The notes: generated from the sequence alone by a model not told the origin. A DNA stretch of 44,348 nucleotides from Gammaproteobacteria bacterium (GCA_024234995.1 JACKNF010000022.1:1-44348); one strand, 5' to 3'. Shown: positions 1 through 8,209, counted from the first letter of the stretch. Made by a program: numbers and translations.

Positions 1-244
1 CCTTGACTCTATCCTGCCTCCGTAGCTCGCCCGCGTCCATGTCATTAGAACCGCCGCGCACCATAGGCAGGGTCAGTTCTTGTGGCAGAAGAAACCATTG
101 TGGATACTTATTCGGAGACGTTATTGGAAATGAGCCAGAGTTATCATCATCCCCATTCCAACGCATCGCCAAATGCTTCTGGCCGTCGTTACTCTGCCCC
201 CACGCTACAGCGAAAGCGCCATTGTTGAACACGATCTTATGCAC
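1..244 (-). CDS. Partial small hypothetical protein, cut by left edge
   Basis: The reverse strand is open from an in-frame stop at 260-262 to the left edge. The only plausible early start is GTG at 244. The product has a well-mixed composition with Trp-rich stretches (AVAWGQ, LAMRWNG, YPQWFLLP, LTLPMVRG) that look like a real globular protein, which favours this strand over the Arg/Ser/Cys-rich forward reading of the same DNA. The general pattern resembles short uncharacterised proteins seen beside mobile or toxin genes, but I cannot name a family. No clear ribosome binding site precedes the GTG, so the true N-terminus could lie upstream across a break. No function is assigned. Confidence 0.4.
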   Translation of the reverse strand, partial: MHKIVFNNGAFAVAWGQSNDGQKHLAMRWNGDDDNSGSFPITSPNKYPQWFLLPQELTLPMVRGGSNDMDAGELRRQDRVK

Positions 245-498
245 GGTGAAATTCCAGGGTTAGCCGGTGGTTGTTGAGTTGTACGTTAGGCTTCCGACGA
301 GTTGCGTCGGTAGCATCGATGGAACAAGGAGACCAATAGCCGAGGCAAGGTGTGACCGCGATTACCGCGATGCAATGCGATTCAGTGGAAAGGGGTCTAT
401 CCCAACAAAGGGACATGAGGCGACATCGGGATCCGGCGTGATCTCTGACGCGCAAGATGGTCTGCCTGCAGGTGCTGAATTCCAGAGCCGGGATTGAT

Positions 499-540
499 CG
501 CTATTCATTTCAACATTATTATAGCGGTATTCATCGCTAT
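499..540 (+). promoter_or_regulatory. Probable autoregulatory operator of the toxin-antitoxin pair
   Basis: The hexamer CGCTAT occurs at 499-504, its complement ATAGCG at 521-526 and CGCTAT again at 535-540, giving two overlapping inverted repeats directly upstream of the antitoxin start at 556. The stretch is AT-richer than its surroundings. RHH antitoxins of MazEF/PemIK-like modules normally repress their own promoter through such dyads. The dyads are seen directly; the role is inferred. Confidence 0.5.
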
Positions 541-555
541 CTCTGAGAGACCCTC

Positions 556-786
556 ATGCGAACCGTGCAGATCACCCTGGAAGAGGACCTGGTACAAGCC
601 GTTGACCGGGCGGCGGATCAGCTCGACCAGTCCCGCTCGGCGTTCACGCGCGCGGCTTTACGCGCGGCCTTGGCGCGACTTGCGGTGCAGGCCCGGGAAC
701 AGCAACACCGGGCCGGTTATCTCCGGCAACCGGTGACACCGGACGAATTCGACGCTTGGGAAGACGAGCAGGTCTGGGGGGACTGA
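556..786 (+). CDS. Ribbon-helix-helix antitoxin (MazE/CopG-like)
   Basis: A 76-aa protein. The N-terminus (MRTVQITLEEDLVQAVD) is a typical RHH beta-strand plus first helix, followed by a second helix with SRSAFTRAALRAAL, as in CopG/Arc-type DNA-binding antitoxins. The acidic tail (PDEFDAWEDEQVWGD) fits the flexible toxin-neutralising segment of these antitoxins. Its TGA overlaps the toxin ATG by one base, so the pair is translationally coupled. A GAGAG at 545-549 can serve as ribosome binding site. Expected role: dimerise, repress its own promoter and neutralise the downstream endoribonuclease. The exact antitoxin subfamily is not determined. Confidence 0.85.
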   Translation: MRTVQITLEEDLVQAVDRAADQLDQSRSAFTRAALRAALARLAVQAREQQHRAGYLRQPVTPDEFDAWEDEQVWGD

Positions 787-1103
787 TGCGACGTGGTGAG
801 ATTCGTTGGTACACGTTCAAAATTCCCGACAAGAAGCGACCCGTGCTGATCCTGACGCGCGACTCGATTTTAGACGTGCTGGGCGACGTCACGGTCGCCC
901 CCCTCACCTCGACGATCCGCCAGATTCCGAGCGAAGTGGTCCTGACCCCGGACGATGGCATGCCCCAGCTGTGCGCCGTCAATCTGGATCATGTGCAAAC
1001 CGTGGCCAAAGCCAAGGTCGGACCGTTCATCACGGCCCTGAGCGATGTCCAAATGAATCGAGTGCAATCCGCGCTCTTGTTTGCGTTGGGTTTTGAGCGG
1101 TAA
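786..1103 (+). CDS. MazF/PemK-family endoribonuclease toxin
   Basis: A 105-aa protein starting at ATG 786, inside the antitoxin stop (TGATG junction). The family hallmarks are visible: N-terminal RRGEIRWYTF, the K-RPVLILTRD strand, a VTVAPLTSTIR strand and the VNLDHVQTVAKAKVG segment that carries the conserved core of the PemK/MazF (PF02452) fold. Members cleave mRNA at short specific sites and arrest growth when the labile antitoxin is lost; on plasmids they act as addiction modules. A reading of this frame from 756 is possible, but it lies inside the antitoxin and lacks a ribosome binding site. The module looks intact. Its cut site cannot be read from sequence. Confidence 0.88.
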   Translation: MRRGEIRWYTFKIPDKKRPVLILTRDSILDVLGDVTVAPLTSTIRQIPSEVVLTPDDGMPQLCAVNLDHVQTVAKAKVGPFITALSDVQMNRVQSALLFALGFER

Positions 1104-1223
1104 CCCTTTCTATTGAGGCCCGTGAAGTGGAGCGCGTGGTTCGTTTGGGCGCCGTTGCCGATAAGCTTTTTGCTGACAGGCACGGGTGCAATAGGTTTTA
1201 GTGGTACGTTGCGCGGTCAGGGT

Positions 1224-1391
1224 TTAACCGCAGACGCGGCACTTCAAGATGAGCGATGTTGTTTCAACAGGGTATCGTGTGTGTCTTTCATGGTGGATCC
1301 GAGTTTGGCAGGCTGGGCAGGTCTTCATGCGGCCATCGTGGACAATAAAGCTATGCCCGCACCCGCACGTGACGATCCGGTATTTCGTCAT
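1224..1391 (-). CDS. Possible zinc-ribbon miniprotein
   Basis: A 55-aa reverse-strand ORF starting MTKYRIVTCGCGHSF. It carries CxCxH near residues 9-13, a CPAC knuckle in the middle and a terminal CRVCG, i.e. paired cysteine knuckles expected of a zinc ribbon (CxC...CxxC...CxxC). The cysteine spacing is hard to explain by chance. However, the Shine-Dalgarno is weak (CTCAGAAA before the ATG), the cysteines run right to the C-terminus, and a longer in-frame N-terminal extension (to 1466) is low complexity. It may be a real small metal-binding protein or a fragment of a larger one. No function is assigned. Confidence 0.33.
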   Translation of the reverse strand: MTKYRIVTCGCGHSFIVHDGRMKTCPACQTRIHHERHTRYPVETTSLILKCRVCG

Positions 1392-1821
1392 TTTCTGAGT
1401 GCGCCGGGTGCGACCCCAGGCATCGATGGCGGTAGGGGGGGGCGTAGAGCCGGCCGCCGTACCCAACGACCAGGGCCTGCCCGCAGTGCTTCACTGTGCT
1501 GCCGAGAGTGAAATTCATGCCGCGAGCCTTGGAGGAGGTCCAAGGGGCATTGGATAAGATGTGATGCTAATCTGATTACTAAAAATCCAATTTATCATGA
1601 TTAGGCCGATTATCAGGAATCGATTGCAGGCGGCTTATTTGTACGAAATGACATTATTACATGTTACGTTATTTACTATAATAACCAACAATGTAGTGAC
1701 TACAGCTCAGCCAGACATCGGGCCAAATCTTGATAAAATCAATTTTTACCCATCTGTCAGCTACGACTTAATGGCTTCCGGGAGGGAAAAATACGGTTAA
1801 ACGGCTGCCGTCCGCCCGCAT
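1392..1821. other. Gene-poor stretch
   Basis: No convincing gene. A 67-aa forward ORF at 1597-1800 lies in AT-rich DNA, lacks a ribosome binding site and has unusual composition, so I treat it as chance. The stretch sits between the possible zinc-ribbon ORF and the inverted-repeat element and looks like non-coding accessory DNA. Confidence 0.4.
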
Positions 1822-2049
1822 GATTCCGGTTTAACTCTTTCCTTAATTCCGGTTTGATCTCTTCCCCAATCCGAAGGCATCAATAAGCATAACCTTCTAA
1901 AGATAAGCTCTTTTTCCGCCAATTGGACGCGCTTGGGCGGCGATGGCAACGCCTTCGCGGGTCGCGGCCTTCTCTTGACGGTTTCACCTTGCCGGTGCGG
2001 AAGCCGTGAAACCGGAATTTTTCGATAAGGACGGGGTTAAACCGGAATC
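1822..2049. repeat. 228-bp inverted-repeat-bounded element, likely IS remnant
   Basis: GATTCCGGTTTAAC at 1822-1835 is perfectly matched in inverted orientation at 2036-2049. A second, inner copy of the core sits at each end (ATTCCGGTTT from 1846; AAACCGGAAT ending at 2018). Two iterated motifs at each end in opposite orientation are typical of transposase-bound termini; IS21-family elements have such multiple terminal repeats, and the right side continues to ...GAAGACA, compatible with a TG...CA end. No transposase ORF remains inside. Element type is inference; the repeats are seen directly. Confidence 0.55.
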
Positions 2050-2277
2050 GGAAGACACTTGACCAGAATATTATATCTTGTATTCATTGGAAATATAGAA
2101 AAATTCGGTGAAGAAGTTAAGCCGAAGCTGACACCATCAACTAGCATCACGACTTCCCAGAGGGCGATCACATCGCCGCCATGCATCGGTAGCCACGTCG
2201 ACCACCAGGGGAAAATCCACTTTGTTGTTCACTGTTCCATTTTTCTAGCGTTCTTCATTTTAAGGCGCATGGCGAGC

Positions 2278-2763
2278 TTAAGGCTTCACTAAGCCCAGCC
2301 TGCGCGCAACATCCTCGGCGAGATCGCCCGATATCGCGCATTCCAAACCTGATAAAAGATGCTGGAAACCCAAGAGAGCCTCCTCGGCCGTGACCGCAGT
2401 CAGAATTCGGGTTGAGAAAGTATTTGAGCCTCTGGAGTGTTTTCTTTTCTTTACATATTCAAGAAATTTTTGGTGCTGGGCATAGGCTTCAGCAGTAGGC
2501 TGAGCTGGATACGATGGCGCCATTCGCCAGTCCTCGACGCGGGCGCTGGCAAATTTTTTAAAGCCATTAAGCCAATGTTGCTTTCCTTGCTTTGTCATCT
2601 CGTTCATCGTCTTTTGAAGCGCAATAACTGCATCACGCATCTCTTGCATCTGCTTGGAGAGGGTTCCAGGTTTGAAGGTTTGTTTGGATATTTGGCAGCA
2701 TGATTTGGATGTGGCATAGCAATTTCTCCCAAATAAAATAATGTATTCATGTAATTTATTCAT
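2278..2763 (-). CDS. Hypothetical protein behind a sigma-54-type promoter
   Basis: The open frame gives up to 161 aa with no family I recognise. From about residue 39 it is well behaved: MQEMRDAVIALQKTMNEM is an amphipathic helix, then a Trp/Lys-rich middle (HWLNGFKKFA, EDWRMAPSYP), then helical AEEALLGFQHLL and AEDVARRLG. No signal peptide or membrane segment is seen. The start is uncertain. ATG 2763 has almost no leader behind the predicted promoter, whereas ATG 2717 has a good GGGAG eight bases upstream but lies in another frame (MPHPNHAAKYPNKPSNLEP), so a frameshift near the N-terminus is possible. It shares its promoter architecture with the hcp relic at 8825, hinting at a common, perhaps type VI-related, regulon. 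Confidence 0.5.
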   Translation of the reverse strand: MNKLHEYIILFGRNCYATSKSCCQISKQTFKPGTLSKQMQEMRDAVIALQKTMNEMTKQGKQHWLNGFKKFASARVEDWRMAPSYPAQPTAEAYAQHQKFLEYVKKRKHSRGSNTFSTRILTAVTAEEALLGFQHLLSGLECAISGDLAEDVARRLGLVKP

Positions 2764-2782
2764 TAGCTCTATTCAGTAAATA

Positions 2783-2799
2783 GGCAAACACTTTGCCAA
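2783..2799 (-). promoter_or_regulatory. Sigma-54 (-24/-12) promoter
   Basis: On the reverse strand the sequence reads TTGGCAAAGTGTTTGCC. The GG and GC doublets are exactly 12 bases apart, as sigma-54 RNA polymerase requires. It lies about 20 bases upstream of the ATG at 2763 and about 65 upstream of the SD-led ATG at 2717. The core is partly palindromic (GGCAAA...TTTGCC), so a repressor site is an alternative reading, but the matching element at 8691 with identical spacing argues for a promoter. Confidence 0.6.
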
Positions 2800-2908
2800 T
2801 TTCGATGGAATCAAGCAAGACAAGGGATAGACAATTATTTTATATTGATTTATTTATTAGAAATACCGTTGTTAAAAAACGAAGCTGGTTCGGTAAATGC
2901 AACTAGTA

Positions 2909-2942
2909 TTCCCAATATATTGGGAAAACCCAATTTATTGGG
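2909..2942 (-). promoter_or_regulatory. Tandem dyads, probable upstream activator sites
   Basis: TTCCCAATATATTGGGAA at 2909-2926 is a perfect 18-bp palindrome. CCCAATTTATTGGG follows at 2929-2942 (near-palindrome; centres 18 bp apart), with a further ATTGGG half site close by. The proximal centre is about 120 bp upstream of the -24 element at 2783-2799, the usual distance for bacterial enhancer-binding proteins. The same arrangement recurs at 8551-8586. Confidence 0.6.
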
Positions 2943-3035
2943 GAGTTGCTCGATAGATTGGGTGGGATTTTGTATCTGAAGACAGTGATCGAGCTACTCA
3001 ACCGGCGTTCGATCTGAGTTTCTGCGAGGTATCGG

Positions 3036-5012
3036 TCAGGGCTGAATCTGGGATCGCTCAACAGCCGCACGATTTGATTGACCTGGAAAGATCGGGCCAG
3101 AATGCGAGTTGCTCCTTACGAATGGCCGGTGCTTTCTGCATCGCTCTGTTCCAAGCGCCGTCCGCCCGGAAGCCAGCAGATTCTGAGGTCGCCGGGTACA
3201 AGCCATCCCGTAATGTGGCGATTTCGTGACCGGCGGCAAACGCATTGATCCAGCGCGAAAGCTGCGACGCCGCCTTCGTCTGTGCTGCCGCTGCTCTGCG
3301 CCGTGCGCTGCGCCACGAACGCTTCCACATCTGGCGCTTCGAGGTGGAAAGATCGAGTAGCCATTGATCAGAGCCGATAAATGCTCGCCGGATCTGCGGA
3401 CGGTTTCGAGACCCGCCCGCTGTTTGGCGGTCAGCCCGGCGTCACGCAACAGGATTTGGGCGTAACCTAAGATGCTGTTGAGCGGGGTGCGCAACTCGTG
3501 GCTCATGTTGGCCATGAACACGCTCTTAGCTCGATTGGCGTGGTCCACTTCCGCCTTGGCGGCGTGTAGCGCGTCCTGAACGCGCTGGCGCACTTCCATT
3601 TCCAAGCGGAGTTCTCGATTGGCGTTTTGCAACTGCTCGGTCCGTTCCTCGACCCGATGTTCGAGGTCAGCGTTAAGGGTCTCGATAGTACGCAAATAGT
3701 CGCGGTTGTCCCGGAAGGTGGTCGTAACCACGTCGAACCAGGGTTGCCACGGCGCGGGAACGGCCGGCGCTGCCGGTGGTGGCCGGCCGGCCGCTTCGTC
3801 ACGCAGATAATCGACCAGCGCCAGCGCCGGCTTGACGAAGCGCCAGCGCAGCAGCGTGTGGATAGCAACCAGTGTCAGAGCCAGACCGGCCAGCATGATC
3901 AGGGCGGGGTAAAGGCGCGGCAACAGGCGGGCGGTGATTGCGGTGGACGGGATGGCGTGCAAGAGATACCAGGGCGCTGACTTGATGCGCTGCGCATGAA
4001 CGTACTGGCCGGCAATGCGCCGGAATTCGCCGGAGGGTCGCAGCAATTGATCGGCGGGGACGGATTGCAACGATTCGGGCAGAATGTCCGCCAAGGTCCT
4101 AACCCGTTGATCGGCAGCGGTGTAAGGGTGATCGGGATCGGCCAGCACCTGGCCGGTTTCGTTGACGATCCAGACCGGCCCCCAGCGTTCGGTGACGGCT
4201 TGCAACAGCTCGGTGAGAAAACCTAGCAACACGTCGGCTCCCACCATGCCCACGTAACGGCCTTGCCAGTACACCGGCGCGGCATGCGAGACCATCAAAC
4301 CGGCCCCGGCGGTATCCAGATAGGCTTCCGTCCAATAGCTGTGTCCATCCGCATTGCGTTCCGGGGTCGCTAGCCGATACACGTCAAACCCGAACCAGTA
4401 CGCGAGCACGCCCTCCATCGTGACAGCATTCGCCGATTTGACGTTCACGGTGTTGTCCTGCCAGGGAAAGGCCGTGACGAAATCTTCCTTCCCGGAAAAG
4501 TAATAGCTCCAGCGAAAGAAAGGGGTGACCGCATGGGCCGAGCGCTGGAGAGGGAACAGAGAAAATGCCATGTCCAGCTCAGTCCATCGCGCGCCGGTTT
4601 CCTGCAAAAGTTCGGCCCGGCCCATGATGGTGCCGGTCAAATCCTTGAAAGAGGTCTGTTGCGCTGGATCGAGGCTGAGCGTTGCCAAATTCCCGCCCGC
4701 TATTTCGATTTGGCTCGATACCAGCCAGGTGCGCCACTCGCTGGAGTGGCGTCCGGAGGCGGTCGCGAGATAATCTTCGGCTTGGCGCCGCATGGCGCCG
4801 ACGTGCAAGTTGGCGATTCTGACGAAGGCATTCAACATCACGCGCTGTTCGGTGGCGATATTGTGCAATCGGTCGAGTTCGGTTTCCCGCTGCTTAAAGA
4901 ATTGTTGCGCGGCCAGCACGGCGATGACGATCGACAACGGCACGGCGCTCCAAGCGATCAGCCGGTTGTAATGCCGCGCTAAGCGCTCTCGCCGGGCCGT
5001 GGATTCGCTCAT
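3036..5012 (-). CDS. Membrane sensor histidine kinase lacking its ATPase domain (probable pseudogene)
   Basis: The open frame is 658 aa. An N-terminal TM helix (about residues 18-36) is followed by a large Cache-like extracytoplasmic region with YFSGKEDFVTAFPW and VSHAAPVYWQGRYVGMVGADVL, a second TM helix near 365-385, a coiled coil (DLEHRVEERTEQL) and a HisKA helix with SHELRTPLNSILGYAQ (His505). Homology to its partner kinase stops abruptly at about residue 550 (LSALIN). The remaining ~108 residues are Arg/Ser-rich and unrelated, and no HATPase_c motifs (N, G1, G2 boxes) appear in any frame. The ATG overlaps the upstream kinase stop by 4 bp, so it was the second gene of a sensor operon. It can be phosphorylated in trans at best; a 3' deletion is the likely cause. 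Confidence 0.85.
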   Translation of the reverse strand: MSESTARRERLARHYNRLIAWSAVPLSIVIAVLAAQQFFKQRETELDRLHNIATEQRVMLNAFVRIANLHVGAMRRQAEDYLATASGRHSSEWRTWLVSSQIEIAGGNLATLSLDPAQQTSFKDLTGTIMGRAELLQETGARWTELDMAFSLFPLQRSAHAVTPFFRWSYYFSGKEDFVTAFPWQDNTVNVKSANAVTMEGVLAYWFGFDVYRLATPERNADGHSYWTEAYLDTAGAGLMVSHAAPVYWQGRYVGMVGADVLLGFLTELLQAVTERWGPVWIVNETGQVLADPDHPYTAADQRVRTLADILPESLQSVPADQLLRPSGEFRRIAGQYVHAQRIKSAPWYLLHAIPSTAITARLLPRLYPALIMLAGLALTLVAIHTLLRWRFVKPALALVDYLRDEAAGRPPPAAPAVPAPWQPWFDVVTTTFRDNRDYLRTIETLNADLEHRVEERTEQLQNANRELRLEMEVRQRVQDALHAAKAEVDHANRAKSVFMANMSHELRTPLNSILGYAQILLRDAGLTAKQRAGLETVRRSGEHLSALINGYSIFPPRSARCGSVRGAAHGAEQRQHRRRRRRSFRAGSMRLPPVTKSPHYGMACTRRPQNLLASGRTALGTERCRKHRPFVRSNSHSGPIFPGQSNRAAVERSQIQP

Positions 5013-8000
5013 GACGGCGGGCTCACGCCGGCCAGCAGCTCGTTGATTTTCTTAAGCTGGAAGCGCTCGGCCAGACCGCGCAACCGGGCTGCGAAAGGCG
5101 CGTAACGCTCGTCGGCGCGCTCCAGCCGCTCGATCTGCGCCAACAGGTTGCGGCGATCGCCGCGCTGGGCCAAATCCCGCAAGATCGCCAGTTCAGCGCC
5201 GGGCGGAACGATGATTTCTTCATCGGGTGCGCTGCCGGATGCGGGCGGACCGGTATCGCTGGCGTAGACCAGTTTCAGGCTCAATCGAGCGCACAGCAAC
5301 TCCAGCAATTCGTCCAACTGGAACGGCTTGGATAGAAAATCGTCGGCGCCGGCCGCCAAGTACTGCTCGCGGTGATGACCATAAGCGCTGGCGGATACAG
5401 CGATCACGATCACGTCGCGTAACGCCTCGGACTGGCGCAGCCGGCGCGTGGCCTCCAGACCGTCCAGCACCGGCATCCGCATGTCCATCAGCACGGCATC
5501 CGGCTGGAATCGGGCCGCCACCTCCAGCGCCTCTTGGCCGTTGCCGGCTTCGGCGATTCTGAAGCCGAGCGGCGCCAGCATATCGACCAGCACGGCGCGG
5601 TTCTCGCGTTTGTCGTCGGCGATCAGTATCCGGCGGCGCGGCCCGCAGTAGCCGGTGACCGGCACGGCCGGCATGGCCGGCACGCGCGCCGGCACATCAG
5701 CCGCCGGCAAGGACAGCGTAAACCAGAACCGGCTCCCCTGGCCGAAGATGCTTTCGACGTGCAGCGTGCCACCGAGCAACTCGACCAGCCGGCGGCTGAT
5801 GACCAGACCCAAGCCAGCCCCTTCCGTGACGCGATTGCGGTCGCCCACTCGCTGGAATGGCTGAAACAATTGCCCCAGCTCATCGGTTCGGATACCGCAA
5901 CCGGTATCGGTCACGGCGAAGCGGATTTGTGCTGCATCCCTGTCGATGGCAAATACGACCTCACCCGCATCGGTGAACTTGATGGCGTTGCCGATCAGGT
6001 TAAAGAGGATTTGCCGCAGTTTCCGTTCGTCGCCCTGTACCTGAACCGGTAGCTGGGGATCGGCGTTCATGTGGAAATCCAGGTTCTTCTGTTTGGCCCG
6101 GACTGCGAAAGCCTCCGCGATGCCTTGCAGAAAATGCCGCAGGCCGAACGGTTGCACGTCGGCTTCCAGCTTGTCTGATTCGATCTTGGCCAGATCCAGA
6201 ATATCGTTGATCAGGCCCAGCAGATGATCGCCGGATTGCTGAATGATGGTGACGCCGTTGCGGGCCTTGCCGGGCAGCGCGGCATCGCGCAACAGAATTT
6301 GCGCGTAACCCAGGATCGCGTTCAGAGGCGTGCGCAGTTCGTGGCTGATGTCAGCCAGAAACTGGCTCTTGGCGCGATTGGCCTTGTCCGCTTCTTCCTT
6401 GGCTTCGCGCAGCGCCTGTTCGGCGCGCTTGCGCTCGCTGATGTCTTTCATGGTGCCGAGTATGTGCTGGGATCGATCCTTGAGATCGGTCAGCAATATC
6501 CCTTCGTCTTCGATGTAGACGTAGCGGCCATCGCCACGTCGAAACCGGTATTCAGCCTGGTACTTACCGAATTCTATCTGGACCCGTTCCAAGGTTTGCA
6601 GCGCCTTGGCGCGATCATCGGGATGGATGCACTCTGTCCAGCCGCGAATATCGACTTTCGCAAATTCCTTGATGCTATAACCGGTGATTTGCGGAATGGG
6701 ACCGGCCCAATCGATCCGGCCGCTGACCAAATCATGGTCGTACACAATATGGCCGGTCTGTTCCGCCACGGCCCGATAACGCGTTTCGCTGGCCTGTAAC
6801 GCGTTGTAGATTTGGATACGGCCGGAACTTTCCTGCTGGAGATCCCTGTCGCGCCGGCGGATTTCTTCCGTCACCGACCGCGCGGTAGCGGCGAAAGCGG
6901 CGGCGAGCTGGCCGATTTCGTCCCGGCGTGCGGTGTCCAGCGGCGCCAGCACGCGCCGTTCGCCCATCTGCCGGACAGCCAGCAGCAATTGGCGGAGCGG
7001 CGCGGCGATTTGCCGTTCTAGCAACATCGCTAACACACCCAGCACCAGGGCGAGCGAAGCGAAACCGGTCCACAACACCCATTGCGCGGCTTTGAACGCT
7101 TCCGTGCGGATCGCGCCGCCCGGCAAGATCGAGGCAAAGTACCAGCCCGGCCCTTGCAACCGGCTGATGGCGTAGTACTGGTCGGCGCCTGCGTCGTAGC
7201 CGTAACGCGGCAACGCCGGTGCGTGGGTAGCCAGCGCCAGAAGGGCGTGCAGGCGGGTGTCGCTGGTTTGGCCAATGAAGTAAGTGCCCTCGTGTTCGAC
7301 GATTCTGGTTTTGTAGGCCCGATCGGCGATCAACCGTCCATCGTGCCGGAATACGGTATGGACGGCGCCCGGAATACCGGCGTGCAGGATGCTGGCCTCC
7401 AGATCGTCGAGCAGGGTGTCGCTGGCGACGGTGGCGATATGGACGCCGTTGAGATCGATGGGTGTCACCGCCGGCACCAGCAGTTGATGGTAAGCGGGTT
7501 CGTACTCCGGACCGGCCCAGACGGTTTCCCGCCCTGGATTGCGGGCCGGCGTGGCGGCGAGGAAGGATTCCTGTTCATTCAGCGCCCAGTCTGCCGCGGT
7601 ATCGGCGGCCCATTGCACGTAGTTGGAGCGTACCGTGTCGTCGTAACCCATGTTGGCGGATTTGGCGGGATGCAAGAAATACAGGTTGACGAACCGGGTG
7701 GTGGTCAGCTTGGCAAACTGCTCGGAAAGATCGAAAAACAGCATCCACAGCCGTTTGAATTCCCGGTCGGGTTGCACGTCTTTGTGAATCCAGCCGGTCG
7801 AGTAACGGACGATGTTGGCGTATTCCGGCCGGTTACGGATGGCACCATCGGGGTAACGCATCATCAGTTGATCAAAACGCCGTTCGAAATCGGAGGAGGG
7901 TTCCTGGTAGCGCCGCAGAAACTCTTGTTTGATGACCTGATGAAATTGGCGTGCCAGCGCGAAATGCGCTTCGTGAAATTTAGCGCGCTGGATAGCGTAT

Positions 8001-8152
8001 TCGCGCAACTGATCAAGCGCGCGCCCTTCGATTTCCTGGAAGATCAGCGCGTAACTGACCCCGCTGGCCAAGGCGACGATCAGGGTGATACCAAGCGCAA
8101 TCTTGAGCAGAGTCTTGCCCGCTAAGGTTTGCCGATAGGCACTGATGCGCAT
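5009..8152 (-). CDS. Hybrid sensor histidine kinase (Cache-HAMP-PAS-HisKA-HATPase-REC)
   Basis: A 1047-aa protein. TM1 is at about residues 14-38, followed by a long extracytoplasmic Cache-type sensor (to ~340), TM2 at ~355-380, HAMP (ERQIAAPLRQLLLAVRQM...), a PAS/PAC domain (~455-575; WTECIHPDDR), HisKA with SHELRTPLNAILGYAQ (His604) and HATPase_c with NLIGNAIKFT, DTGCGI and EGAGLGLVISRRL. A receiver domain (ILIADD...LMDMRMP, Asp890, ...SKPF) follows, then a helical C-tail. All catalytic motifs are intact, so it should sense an outer signal and run an internal His-Asp relay. No strong SD precedes the ATG; a tiny SD-led ORF ends 10 bases upstream, so translation may be coupled. It is co-transcribed with the truncated kinase downstream. 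No cognate output regulator adjoins it. Confidence 0.93.
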   Translation of the reverse strand: MRISAYRQTLAGKTLLKIALGITLIVALASGVSYALIFQEIEGRALDQLREYAIQRAKFHEAHFALARQFHQVIKQEFLRRYQEPSSDFERRFDQLMMRYPDGAIRNRPEYANIVRYSTGWIHKDVQPDREFKRLWMLFFDLSEQFAKLTTTRFVNLYFLHPAKSANMGYDDTVRSNYVQWAADTAADWALNEQESFLAATPARNPGRETVWAGPEYEPAYHQLLVPAVTPIDLNGVHIATVASDTLLDDLEASILHAGIPGAVHTVFRHDGRLIADRAYKTRIVEHEGTYFIGQTSDTRLHALLALATHAPALPRYGYDAGADQYYAISRLQGPGWYFASILPGGAIRTEAFKAAQWVLWTGFASLALVLGVLAMLLERQIAAPLRQLLLAVRQMGERRVLAPLDTARRDEIGQLAAAFAATARSVTEEIRRRDRDLQQESSGRIQIYNALQASETRYRAVAEQTGHIVYDHDLVSGRIDWAGPIPQITGYSIKEFAKVDIRGWTECIHPDDRAKALQTLERVQIEFGKYQAEYRFRRGDGRYVYIEDEGILLTDLKDRSQHILGTMKDISERKRAEQALREAKEEADKANRAKSQFLADISHELRTPLNAILGYAQILLRDAALPGKARNGVTIIQQSGDHLLGLINDILDLAKIESDKLEADVQPFGLRHFLQGIAEAFAVRAKQKNLDFHMNADPQLPVQVQGDERKLRQILFNLIGNAIKFTDAGEVVFAIDRDAAQIRFAVTDTGCGIRTDELGQLFQPFQRVGDRNRVTEGAGLGLVISRRLVELLGGTLHVESIFGQGSRFWFTLSLPAADVPARVPAMPAVPVTGYCGPRRRILIADDKRENRAVLVDMLAPLGFRIAEAGNGQEALEVAARFQPDAVLMDMRMPVLDGLEATRRLRQSEALRDVIVIAVSASAYGHHREQYLAAGADDFLSKPFQLDELLELLCARLSLKLVYASDTGPPASGSAPDEEIIVPPGAELAILRDLAQRGDRRNLLAQIERLERADERYAPFAARLRGLAERFQLKKINELLAGVSPPS

Positions 8153-8209
8153 GGCGCGGGCGTCAATCCGTTGCGGAGGAGGCGGTCATGCGTATGGTTC
8201 TCCCTTACT

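Noticed and set aside
262..311. GTTAGGC plus adjacent hairpin CCGACG-AGTTG-CGTCGG resembling an integron attC site
   Set aside because: No matching GCCTAAC partner at the right distance on either side, and no integrase; only half the expected site is present.
1597..1800. 67-aa forward ORF
   Set aside because: AT-rich, no ribosome site, unusual composition; treated as chance.
7082..8125. 347-aa open frame on the forward strand
   Set aside because: Antisense shadow of the hybrid kinase; Gly/Val-rich composition follows from its codon bias and no domain is visible.
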